Shown here piece after piece: positions 1 through 10,624 of a stretch of 64,000 nucleotides of DNA; the stretch's first letter is position 1, and each line of letters starts with the position of its first letter. The notes below the pieces were generated by a model that worked only from the letters and a program-made list of their open reading frames with translations, was not told where the DNA came from and made no database searches. The stretch comes from Falciphora oryzae. Taxonomy: Eukaryota > Ascomycota > Sordariomycetes > Magnaporthales > Magnaporthaceae. The translations under genes were made by a program, and so were the position numbers. Location: contig JNVV01000032.1 of the NCBI GenBank assembly GCA_000733355.1, forward strand, positions 418,371 to 482,370, in the 5' to 3' direction.

Positions 1-3000
1 CCAGCTGCCGCGCCGTCAGCAGCGCGTTTCGGATCTGCCGCCCGTTCATCTCCTCGGCCGCCAGCTCGTCCAGCCGCCGCTCGAGCTCGCTCATGTTGAC
101 GTCCTCGTGGTCCGACTCCTCCATCATGTCGAAGAAGTTGCGCCAGATGGCCTTGCGGGACTTCTTGGTCAGCTGGTCATAGTGGATCGCCACCTGGATC
201 CGGGACTTGAAGGCCTCGTCGAAGGAGCCGACCCGGTTCGAGGTGAGGATGAGGATGCCTTCATAGTACTCGAGCACACGGAGGAAGACTATTAAACATA
301 TAGCTGCTTAGCAGAGTTTCAGGAAGTATAAGCGTGTATAGAAACAGGAAATCTTACTTGAAACAAGTGAATTCCGCTTAATAGTAAATAAAGACGTTAG
401 CGTTTTTGTTGGAATAATTATGGAGAAAGCAAACATGTGTGTAATTTCATCGTTCCGGGCGCAACTTATTACCTGTAAATCCGCCATTGTGCGCTCCTCA
501 AGGAAAACGTCGGCTTCATCAAGGAGCAGGACTGTCCAAATGTCAGCAACACATTGCTTCGAGAGGGAGCAAACGATACCCGTCTCCACGCCACTTACCA
601 CAGTCCCAAACTTTACCCAGGTATAGAACGGTCTCGAGATAGTATTCAACCTTGGCGGGATCCGTGCCGATGTCCCCGCAAGTTACCCGGTATAGGGGCT
701 TCTTCGCAATCTCAGCAACGCTAATTATGCTTCCAGTTAGCAAGGCTGCTCCAGCTCTTTAACTCCCATCAACATACCGTCAATCGGACAATAGAGAATA
801 ACAAGTAGATACCTCTCCGCTGTCAAAGTCTTGCCAGTCCCGGGGCTGCCGTGCAGCAGAATTATCAGGCCGTTCCCTTTCCCAGTGATGACATCCTCCA
901 TCTTGGTAGCTTTCATTTGCACTTCGACAAGCGCTCGGATCATTTCCTTTGTCTTGGGATCGAGGACCAGCCTGTCAAAGGCCTTGGTGTTCCAAGAGAC
1001 GGGATGGCAGTTCTCGACGGACAGTTTGACTGCAAGTGATTAGTTACTTGTAGTTGCAGTCTTCTCAAAAAGGCACTCTCTAGTGTCCAACACTCACCCC
1101 ATTTCTTCTGGTCGATATCAAACCCAAAAACTGCCGCAGGCAGCAGCGGAGCCACCCCTGGCGGAAGGTCGTCATCTCGGCTGACATGCGGCCATGGGTC
1201 ATGTAGCATTTCTTCAGGCGGGTTCCCCATGCCGAACACCCTCCATCTTCCGGACTCTGCGTCTGAGTTGTGAATTAGACGGTAGGTAGCGGCGTCAACG
1301 ACGAACCTATGTTGGAACTAATAACATCCAGCATTAGCAGCGGCCGCATAAATTTGGAGAGCCTGTTAATTGAGGTGAGATGTCAATACGGCTTACATAT
1401 TTGAAGCTCCGATCAAAGTTCCACCCAGTGTACCCGACCAATGCCTTGTCCCTCATCTCCCAGAACTTTTTGCCTCTCTCATTGAGCAAGCGCATGTCCT
1501 CCGGCCTGGCAGAGTCAGCTGGATGGATCTTTAGATCGGCGATTTCGGTCTCTTCGTCAGAGATCATCGGGATGCTTTCTGTGCGGTGTTTCCTCCGCAG
1601 CTTCGTGCCGTCGTATCTCCATTCCCATCCATGAAGTTCTACAGAATCATGGCCGAGTTTGGGATAGTCTGTGAGAACGAAGGCATCCATGGGTTCACCA
1701 AAATTTCGACACACCACCATCTGGTTCGGCCAGAACAGCTTCCCTAAATGTGACGCCGTAATTCGCCCACCGGAGATAAGCTTCTCGCACTCGTCGTAGT
1801 GTCGAGCGTAGTTCTTCTCAAGGAACTCCAGCAACGGTGACAGAACTTTTCGGTAATTGGAGTCTTCGGCCAAGGCAGCCAACCTCTCCCGATGATGAAA
1901 GAGGAAGTCGTATGGGGCGTCCATCTCGTTGTCGTCGTCAGGAGTAGAGAATAGCCGGAATCGTGCGCATTTAAGCAGGGCCTTTTGAAGAGCTGGCGAT
2001 ACAATGCGTATTCTCTCCAGCTGCTGTGATGATTGCTTGATATACGACGGGCCAGGGCCCTTCCACCGCGTGTCCCTTGCAGTGCAATTGTGCTCGGTGA
2101 AAACAATGAATGACAGTTCTGGATTTTCCGACATGTACCTGTCCAAGCTTATGACTGGACTCTTGCCGTGCAGCATCGCATCGCCCTTCTTGATCACAGG
2201 CTTATCCTCGGAAATTTCGCCGTCGTGATAGTGATCTGCGCGGGAGCAGAATATTCTGTGGAGGACCTGCATGCGTGGCTCGGGCTCGGGTGCTTCGGCT
2301 TGGTCACGGTCTCCCTGGACAGAACTGGAGCCCGAGTCGCTGGGATTATCGAGGGCCTCCAAGAATTCCACCCTGCGAGTAAGAAGCGCAATAGTGTCCA
2401 GAAGGTAGCTAGTGAACATGGAGGCGGCATTGTCTTGGTCGAGAAGGCTCGTTTGCAGGTAGGATTCGGCGACCGCGCCAAGTGCATCTGCTAGACCCAG
2501 CTCCACATCATCTTGATCGGACCCAGGCTCATTTGCAACCTCCTGCAAAGTAGCCGGCGGCGTCTGCGACAAAAGTCTGTTTGCTGTTTTGGGGCCAAGG
2601 TTCTCTGAAAGTCTAGCCCCGACTTCCTCAGTCGGCCCAGACAAGCCTGCAGGCTCGTGATGGGTGTCTGGAAGCATCTGAGAGGAAGTATCGCTTGCCA
2701 GTTGAGGATCAGCACTCCCCGAGCTTCCAGGAACAGTCGGGTGTGTTTCCGAGAGCTTCGGCCCGCCTTCTTGCGTCGGCCGGTCATCGTCTGTGCGCTC
2801 CGATAGTGCACCCCCTTGAAAAGAACTCCTCGCCTTGCTCAAATTCAAACGCCACGGTTCACCTGCTGTGACTTTGTACATCGGACGCAGTAATCTTGGG
2901 CCAAAGGGTGTTGAGCGCCCCGGAACTCCTAGGACAAATCTCCCGGGCCGGCCGCCGGGAAGCCGGCCGGGCGGTGGAGGCATGCCGGGAGGCCGTCCCG

Positions 3001-3747
3001 GAACAGGAGGCCAAGGCCCTACGTGTCCTGGCGGCCGCGGCCGCGGCGGTATGGCGACGGGGGGCGGTCTAGGTCCGGCGGCCACTGGGGGTGTAGGAGG
3101 CGGACCCGGGCCGTCAAACTCATCGCCGCTGTCGTCGTTGTTGAGCGGAAGGGCTAGTAAGAGCATGTCAGCGAAAGACAAAATAAAACGAGAGACATCT
3201 GCAGAACCTGGTGTTTACCCTTATCTCCCTGGAGCTCCCGGAGCTGCGAGAGGAGCTGACGCTCCTTGGTCGCATGATCAACAGTGTCATCCCTGGAGAT
3301 TGTCGAGTTTATTTGCATTCCTCCAGCCGCTCTATGACGGGACTCCATCATGAAAGACCCGAGTTCGTCAAACCACTCGTTTCGCGCGGGTTTTGGGCGA
3401 GATAATGATTGGCTTGATGCCCAAGTACCGACATGCGCTGAGCGGTCGCGTTACGCGGACACAGGGCAACAGTCCAAGCTGTGATGGATGGCACGAAAGG
3501 GGCTTGGAAGCGCCGTGACTGTGCTGTGTCGGAGCGGGGTGACGCTTGGGATGGAGGGGAAGAGGACGCCGAGGGTAGCTGCCAGGGGAGCACCCGCGTA
3601 ATCAACACAAGGGCAGGCAGCAGGATCCCCACCCCCCGCACCTCTCAGCCTTACCTCCGAATGCGGAAATCTGTGGGTGTGTCCGTCGTCCGTCATAAGC
3701 CAAGTCTCCGGGACACCGCAGAGGTTTGCGGTGCTTTGTGGCTCCAT
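1..3747 (-). CDS. AAA+ ATPase, fungal DUF7025-AAA type, 3' end cut by window edge
   Basis: Predicted ATP-driven remodelling protein; substrate unknown. Proposed exons: 3655-3747, 3219-3375, 1397-3153, 1098-1306, 813-1029, 599-720, 473-531, 358-376 and 288 to beyond base 1. The N-terminal part has a short heptad-like segment, then a proline/glycine-rich stretch (about 3150-2900) and a long acidic linker. A middle region (about 2260-1400) resembles the domain that precedes AAA modules in fungal proteins of this type. The AAA core is clear: Walker A GSPGTGKT near 840, then VTCGDIGTDP, Walker B LLLDEADVFLEERT near 500, and ILILTSNRVGSFDEAF with SRI near 220. Exon phases agree everywhere except at the 1307-1396 intron, where canonical GT-AG joining is one base out of frame. 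This could be a base error or a missed splice site. The first exon is my choice because its donor is GTAAGG and the phase fits; the alternative start is 3351. Confidence 0.85.
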
Positions 3748-3828
3748 GGCTGGTTCACGTACCCTTGGTATCATCGACAGTCGAGATAGCATCGAGAAAT
3801 AGGCGAGATTTGTTTGATGCACAGAGAG

Positions 3829-5908
3829 CTAATCCACCGGCTGAGCAACCGAGGCTCTAAACCTAACAACAAACTGCTCATTTCTCCTCCTGTGTATTGC
3901 GCGGTACTTGGGCTGTCGCATTAGCCGCTCGACTCTGCGGCCCATGTCTGTAAAAATCTGACGCTCCTCGAACAGGTCCGCCGCATCGACCGATGTGGCG
4001 ACGGCGAATCGCCACGAGATGACCACAACCTTTAGGCCGCCACGATCGCGCCGCCTCACAATCTCCCCCAAACGCCCCACAAAGTCTGCGACCCGGAAGA
4101 ACTCGTGCTCGGCCTCATCGTGTTCCGCTGCTAGCTCGACGAAGCCCAAATCTACGACGACGAAAAGGCGCGGGAAGACCGTGATACACCGCTCCAGTAG
4201 TTGGAACCACTGCTCGATACCCGTTGCGGTCTTGAAGTGCTTGGCTGTGACAGGGTGAGAACCTTCGCCGACGACTCGCGGATCCAGAGCAAGAGCCTGA
4301 GAGATTAACGAGCGCAAAATTCCCGTCATGGAAGGCCTCGCATCTGCCGCAGGTGCACCCGCCGACTCCTCGTCATCGTCTCCGCCGTCGGGCCGGTCTT
4401 GCGGCGGCATGGAGGGCAGCGCCCAAAGGACTGGGTATCCGCACTCAAGGACAGCATCGAGAAAGTCGGCGGCGAAATCCAGCGAGCTAGTGCGGACGCC
4501 ATTTCCCTGGGCGAGCAACAGCGACGAGGCCGGCTCAGCAATCCACGACTTAAGGGTAGAGAGGGCGATCGTTGGAAGTTGTGTCGGCATTCTCTGCCTG
4601 CGCCTGTTCCGCATCGACCTGCAATAGGCCAGGCTGTCATCGGAGGCGATTCCCTGGCTGTCCGTAAGCAACTTGTTTCGGATTTCGTCAACCTGCCCCT
4701 TGCGGAACATCTGCTTGTACTCGTCCTGAAGGGCCAGCAGCGACTGGTTGTGCAGCGCCTGCTGCTGTTGCTGGACTAACTCGACGTGGTGCCTATCAGT
4801 AACGAGGTCACTGGTCACAAGAATAGCACGCAGCCATGCATGAACTAACCAGCAATCCTTTCAGTAAGCTGCACCACTGTCGTGTTGAGCACTCGGATGC
4901 TAACGTGCAGGTCTCTAATCTCCGCCTTGGATGCAGCGCTGGCCAGCTCATCCACTCGCCTCGACCTCTCCGTCAGCTCCTCCACGATAGGCTTGAAGCC
5001 GACGCTAAAGGGCTTCCCGATAGCATAAAGTGAGGAGGCAAGCTTGCCCCTTTTGTACCATCTGATAGACATGAGTAGGAATTCAATGATCTTGGCGTAA
5101 ACGAGCGACACGGCCTCCTGCATCCGGGGAGTCGGGTACAACACCGACAGCAGCTCCGTTCGGGGTAGCACATCGGCGATCCTGGCGATGGTCTTCGATA
5201 TCTCGGTAAGAAGCTCCTCATGGTTCAAAACGGCCTGCAGATTTCCATGTCAGTGGAAATTAATCGTGACGTGACTTTCGTGCCGGAGACTCCGAAGCCG
5301 ACGTACAATAAACAAAAACTTCATGGTGCCCCATGCCAGAGAGACATACTCCGGGTGATGCGAAGAAAACATGTCAAAGATGGCTAGGTCCAGGCAGTCA
5401 GAGCAAGTTATCACCGAGCTAAAGGGATATGTGGTTTAATCCCAAGGTCTGCGTACCTCCGTAGTACATAATGCGGGACGAGCAGTTGGAAAGCCACCTG
5501 CGAACTTTGGAATCATGCGCCTTGGACTTGTACTCTTCTATGGCCGCTGTTACGGCGCTGTGGACGTCGCGGACCGAGGTCTGCCCGCGCAGCCATATCG
5601 TTTGATATTCATCGATCGAGAGCTCGCTCTGGAGAGTTTTTACGGCGTTATCGAAAGCGTCCCTGGCAGGGTCGGTCCATCTGTCATTGAGGCGCAAAAC
5701 AGGGGGTCAGCGAGGAAGCCAGCGACCAAGCTGCGCCAACAAGTACAAACCTTTGCGATGGGTCGCCCAGGTACCAATCCGAGTAATTTTCCAACTGCGC
5801 CTGTCGTTGATCTTGCAGAAAGGCCACATTGGGAGGCCCAACGGTTGCGAATGGCGAGATTGCCGATGGGTCAAGGCGCGAATCCCCACGTCGTGTCGCG
5901 ACGGCCAT
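3829..5908 (-). CDS. DUF7708-type (fungal NLR-like) protein
   Basis: Proposed exons: 5751-5908, 5457-5680, 5307-5383, 4850-5234 and 3829-4792. The first four join in phase with canonical introns of 70-73 nt. Their product matches, from memory of the family, the N-terminal domain of many fungal NLR/STAND-like proteins: WTDPARDAF, then RIMYYG, HHPEYVSLAWGTMKFLF, LNHEELL, DVLPRTELLSVLYPT and WYKRGKL. The last exon starts with a Q-rich coiled-coil-like segment. It continues with the P-loop-less C-terminal part seen in this family (LLLAQGNG, PVLWALPSMP, ILRSLISQALALDP, FPRLFVVVDLGF, LKVVVISW). I see no Walker A motif and no ankyrin or WD repeats. Exons 4 and 5 do not join in phase across the obvious 57-nt intron (one base off), so the gene may carry an indel or an unrecognised splice site. 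The role is not known; relatives are linked to non-self recognition, which is inference here. Confidence 0.65.
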
Positions 5909-7187
5909 GAGTGTCGAAGTTTAGTTGCCCTGGCCGTTTGGCTTCGGAGAGATGTTGGCCGAGGGTCAGGACATGGGTTCTTCGTGGAGCGTCATGATCT
6001 GGAAGAATTCACGCGCGGAGCGGCGGGCGCGTCGGAAATAAGGAAGCATTTACACTGCCTCCATTTCGAACCCATCCAGATGGTTGGATACATGTTCGCA
6101 GATGGTAGGCAACCACTCCAATCCCTCACCCAATACCAGGTAGCACCTGGCAGACGTAAGCGAGGTCGATTTGCGAGGTGCTGCTAGCATTAGAGGGTCA
6201 CACAGCCAGCTTTTCGGCGCAGGCGGCAGGTGGGCTGGACTGCGCCTTCCCCACTGTCCCACGACTGCCCGGAATAGATGCAACCAAGCGGCATTGGGCG
6301 CCTGGCGATCTAAAAAACGATTTTTTCTTTCTGGTGAATCAATGGATGGTGCAAGCGCTACTTCCACGAACCCGCTAGGGAAACCCATCAGCTACTTCCA
6401 CGCTGGCTGAGGCCGCCAGAACGAACCTCAGGGGCTCAAAGGCAGACTTTCCCGTCCGTACCCGACCCAGATTCGCGGGACTTCGCGCGCATGCGCCAAG
6501 CACATGGAAGCTTCCAAAGGTTCAGCCAAACCTCCTGCTCCCGTCAAGTCATAAAAGGAGCACGCCCAATCACGGAGCAAATTGAGCGGAATCGGTGGCT
6601 GCCTTTTGCTTTTGCTGCCAGAACATGCAGGAAGGAGTCAGCCCAATGCCAAGCCGCTGTCCAGGGCTTCTCTGTCGGCGGATCGCACTGCTCCTGGCGA
6701 AATACCTACTAGTGCGCTCCGTACAGCCCCAGACACGTGCCAGACTAACATGAAGGGAGCGCCCGCCCCGCCGACGGCCACCCATTTGAGCCATCAATTG
6801 TCTGCACTTCTTCTCCTGATCCCAGCAAGCGAGATCTACTCATTTCCGGAAACCCCCAGCTCGTAAGCGTCCCCATCACCTTGGTCAAGAATAGCGGCCC
6901 GGATCAGATCCGGGGTTCACCTAAGCACCTCCGATGGGCAATACTATGTAGAGACTTTGTCACCGCCTGTCTTCTACGTCACACCAAACCCCGCGGCCAA
7001 CGAGGACCGGTCTCTCGCCACCCTTATCGACTTTCAGGGAGTGTCTTTGACCAGCATGAGCTAGACAGCACCGAACGAGCATTGGAGGGTGTCGACGACG
7101 TGTGGGATACAGGCTTCCCGGAAAGTCAGTCTATCGAGACGCTATTTGGTATGGGCGCGTTAGCGTCCTGACTGTAAAAACGGTTCA
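5909..7187. other. Intergenic, no gene found
   Basis: About 1.3 kb between the NLR-like gene and the amidase remnant. The ORFs here are short, overlap on both strands and show no recognisable domain. The last 200 bases (about 7000-7187, GC-rich, coding-like) may be the eroded 5' end of the amidase, but I cannot align them to the family with confidence. The region probably also holds the promoter of the minus-strand gene starting at 5908. Confidence 0.4.
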
Positions 7188-8181
7188 GTGATAACCCTTC
7201 GAGCTCGCCACGATGTGCAGATCGCGGACGAGCTCCAAAGGTCCCATCAGGTCATCGTTGTCCAGAAAGACCACAGGGGAATTGCTCCGGCGCCATACGC
7301 TATCCAAAGCCTCAGCGGAAAGGTCTTTCCTGCGTTCAAGCTTTACAGAGACTCCCACAAAGCTTTTGTGACCGGAGTCGTTGAAGACAGCGCCCATAGC
7401 GGGTCAACAACATACCGTGGGTCCGACCTTTACGATGCACGTCGGCAGCCGCGATCTCCGGATTCGAGAATGAGCCATCGTCGACACACTGGCTTTCACC
7501 ATCTTTCCTCGACTTTAGCACATTCCCGTCCCCTCGAGGCTATACTCGCCCCCGCGCCCCACAGAGAAGCCCCTGAGCGGACTCCGCTTCGCCGTGAAGG
7601 ACGTCATCGACGTGACAGGCCTTAGTGCAGGCCGCGGCAGCGCAGCCTAGGCAGCGACGTACCCCGCACGCACATCAACGGCGCCGTCGGTGTCCCGCCT
7701 CACCGCCACCGGCGTGGTGCTGATCGGCAAGCTGCGGTGCGCACAGTTCTGCGGCGGCCAGGACCCGCTCGAGCGCCTGGAGGAGGAGACACCCTGGAAC
7801 CCGCGCGGCGACGGCTTCCAGAAGCCGCCAAGCTCTAGCTCTGGGTCCGCCGCGGCGGCAGCGGCCTACATATGGCTGGACTTCACTATATGAACGGACA
7901 CTGGCGGCTCGATTCGGCACCCGGCCGGTGTGTGCGACGTTTTCGACCTGCGCCCGTCCTTGATGGACGATACGGCCCTCGGCGACGACGGCGGGCTGGT
8001 AGTGTCGAAGCTTATGGATGTCGTAGGGCCGTTCACACGGTCCATGAGGACCATGCATGCAGTCACGAGGTGCATCGTCGGTCCAATGGACGATATCTTG
8101 CGGCGTCTTTACCTGGTGATCATGGTCGACTCGAGGGGGACGCCGAGCAAGGGGGGTGCGATCCTTGCCACCGTCCAGTAA
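7188..8181 (+). pseudogene. Amidase-signature-family remnant
   Basis: Translating across frames gives a recognisable fungal amidase. An N-terminal piece (7188-7410) contains SGKVFPAFKLYRDSHKAF. The core at 7520-7650 contains IPVPSRLY and [18 protein letters not shown], with the family's catalytic Lys in AVKD. Next come ATGVVLIGK, NPRGDGFQ, a Ser/Gly-rich stretch SSSSGSAAAA and DTGGSIRHPAG, which holds the second catalytic Ser region. A weaker VVGPFTRS follows at about 8025. The frame is broken by TAG at 7648-7650 and TGA at 7891-7893, the second directly before the TDTGGS motif. The remaining third of the family length after 8180 is missing, and sequence runs straight into the truncated end of the oppositely oriented transporter remnant. 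Alternative: exons of a live gene with unseen introns, but neither stop lies between good splice sites. Confidence 0.7.
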
Positions 8182-8228
8182 CGTCGGCGTCACGAACCCC
8201 AAGGCCCTTGAGGTTTTCCATCAAATAT

Positions 8229-10021
8229 TTAACAAACTAGAACGCCACGCAGGAATAGAGAGACAGGGCGTGCGCATTTACGATCTCTAGCGGCAGCGTC
8301 CGGGACGTTTGTGGTGAAAAGGCCAAAAATGCTAGCAACGAACGAGCTGGGAAGGAAGACCATGGACATGATCTGGATGATTCGCAGCGACTCGTTTTCC
8401 TTGATAGAGGCGCGCAAGATGGCGGCCGACTCGACGCCCATCTTTGATATTGACCTCGGAGTCGCGCTGGTTGATGAGGGCGTAGCACTCGCTGACGCCG
8501 ATCCTGCTGCGCTTCTGGTACAGCCCCATGTAGGTCGAGATGAGCTCGACCTCCTTGACGAAGTTCACGAAGATATCGTCCACCGTCGACTATAGCGCCG
8601 CAGCTAGCCCCGACAGACTGCCAGCCCTGGCGAGATCAGAGAACCACGCGGACTCGGACACGAGCTTCTTGACGCTGGCTGTCAGGACGTCGTGGTCGGT
8701 CGAGATTTGGTGGATTTGCCGCGATAGGGTAAGGAAAGCCCTAGAGCGTCAGGTATAACCCCCGGGCGTGTGCATTTTTACAAAGTTTTCCTGGGGGGAC
8801 AAACGGCGGTCCTTGTAAGCAACCACAGAACTACAGGCGTTGCGGAGAGTTGGGAGCTTCGCCATTGGTGCAAAGGAACCGAAAACGAAGCAGCCACGTC
8901 ATATGTCTCGCGAATGATGTGCTCCATGAAGAAGGCGTGGGCACCCAAGGGATGGTCCAGCATGACGCTCGCCGCTCCCGCCCCGACGGCGTCCAGGAAG
9001 TCCCGTTTCAGCTTCACAGGAAGACGCAGCACGAGGTAGATCGCCGCCGTGGCGGCCAAGGACGAATCCGGGCCCGAGGTCGCATCGGGCACGGTCGTGT
9101 AGTCCGACCACAGCGCAAAGCACTGAGAGTAGGCGACGTCTCGGGACAGCCCGCGGGACAGGTCCGCGGCTCGCTCGGCGGACGTGGCGCCCTGGGGCCG
9201 GTCCCAGGACGCCTGGCTGCACCTGCAATCGCAGCACGGCGGACCACCACACTTCTACGCACCAGAGATCAGCGCCCGCTCATCGTGTCATAGACTGTCC
9301 GTACGGAAAAGAGCTCTACTGACCATGTCTCATTGCTGAAGTCGACTGATGCATGTCCATCCGCCGGTGAAGCTGGCGACCAGGCATGTGCTGCCGTGAG
9401 AGGAGATCGAGGAAGCGCGAGCTGACCCTGAAGCGGTGGAAGACATCCTTGAGGATTTCCTCGGTCACCGGGAGCATGTCGGGCGCGTCTATGATGGAGT
9501 CAAGGAACCTGGGTACATGCGCCCCAGTTTTTTTTTTACATGTCAATGGATATATGAACCAAGACCCGACAATGGAGTAATATGCGCCATGGATACGGGA
9601 GGCTGACTATTACAGAAAGCGAGCGCAAGCCCCTGGCTTTGGCGGTGCCTAAACGACCGTCAGAATCACTTGAATCACCACGAAACGTTCCTTGGAAGAT
9701 TACACTTACAGCGAGCCACGCCTTTATTTCATCAGGGTCCCGCAAGTCCCACCTCACGGTTTCGCCAGCCCTGGTGATGTCGACGACGTCGACCCGCGAC
9801 GACTCTTCAAACAGCTTCGAAGGCCCGTGGAGATCATTGTCCTGGGAGCCGATAAACAGCGGCTTTTCGAGGGACTGGCCTAGATGAACTGGCTCAGCGG
9901 GTCGATGCCTGGTGCCATAGACGTGCTGGACTGGCCGCTGCCGGACCTGCTCCCGAGCCAGGATGCCGGCACAATCGCTGGTCACCGTCTTCGCCACAGC
10001 GAGCGGCTGCTTAGACGCCAA
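8229..10021 (-). pseudogene. CorA-like divalent-cation transporter remnant
   Basis: The first exon (about 10021-9707) contains NDLHGPSKLFEESSRVDVVD and WDLRDPDEIKAWLA and ends at a GTAAGTG donor. A second block (about 9520-9316) reads DMLPVTEEILKDVFHRFRVS. A third (about 9140-8830) has FALWSDYTT, YLVLRLPVKLKRDFLDA and HAFFMEHIIRETYD. The last (8755-8229) has the long helical region, then GLYQKRSRIGVSECYALINQ and IQIMSMVFLPSSFVASIFGL, the position of the first CorA membrane helix. Three defects mark it as broken: an in-frame TAG at 8590-8592, a one-base insertion near 8445 that separates NI from MGVESAAIL, and no second transmembrane helix, because sequence enters the amidase remnant at about 8220. 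Known CorA proteins need two helices at the C-terminus for the pore. Confidence 0.7.
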
Positions 10022-10624
10022 AAACTACCTAGACACCGGAGAGGGGCAGCAAAAATGCGGTGAGCCAGAGTAGTGAAGCGGCATGTGGTCCCATCCACGG
10101 CGATCTTGTCGCAAGAGCTGAAGGCATGTTCAGCCCGCTCAGTGGTGCCCGACTGGTCTACATTAGGCGCCCGCCTGGGAGTCTTGGAGGTAAGGCTGTG
10201 ACCAACCAGTCCACCTGAGGGAAATGGGTGCATTCGCGCAGACATGTGGCTTAGGCTAGGCCCAATGAGGCTAGACGCGGCCTCTGGGGATGTGCTTCCC
10301 GCAAAAGGTGGTGATTGGAAGACGCCAAGGTGAGGCCCGAAGATTTTGAGGAATGATGATGGCGTTAGCCTCCATTGCCAAACTAGCTCACATGGCCAGC
10401 CGTGCCAGCTATGTCATGAAGATGCTGGCGATGGATTCTCAACCTCTCTTTTTGTGGTCACGCATGTTTCCCCGGCGACGCAAGCTTCTCTCACGAGCAT
10501 GATCAGGACCGCGACATAATCAGGACTGGCCTGTCGTTTAAGAATGGGTATCAATTGATGAGGATCATTACAGGCATAACACCCTCAATACGAAAACAAC
10601 AAGCACAGCTCTGTCCTACCCCCA
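10022..10624. other. Intergenic, no gene found
   Basis: About 600 bases between the transporter remnant and the end of the transcription factor gene. Only short ORFs without recognisable motifs are visible. It should contain the 3' end of the factor's transcript and the old promoter of the transporter. Confidence 0.4.

Noticed and set aside
2835..3353. Gly/Arg-rich plus-strand ORF
   Set aside because: Complement of the proline-rich N-terminus of the AAA ATPase gene.
7185..7397. Minus-strand ORF with SAEALDS text
   Set aside because: The plus frame matches amidase N-terminal text better, and the ORF has no continuation.
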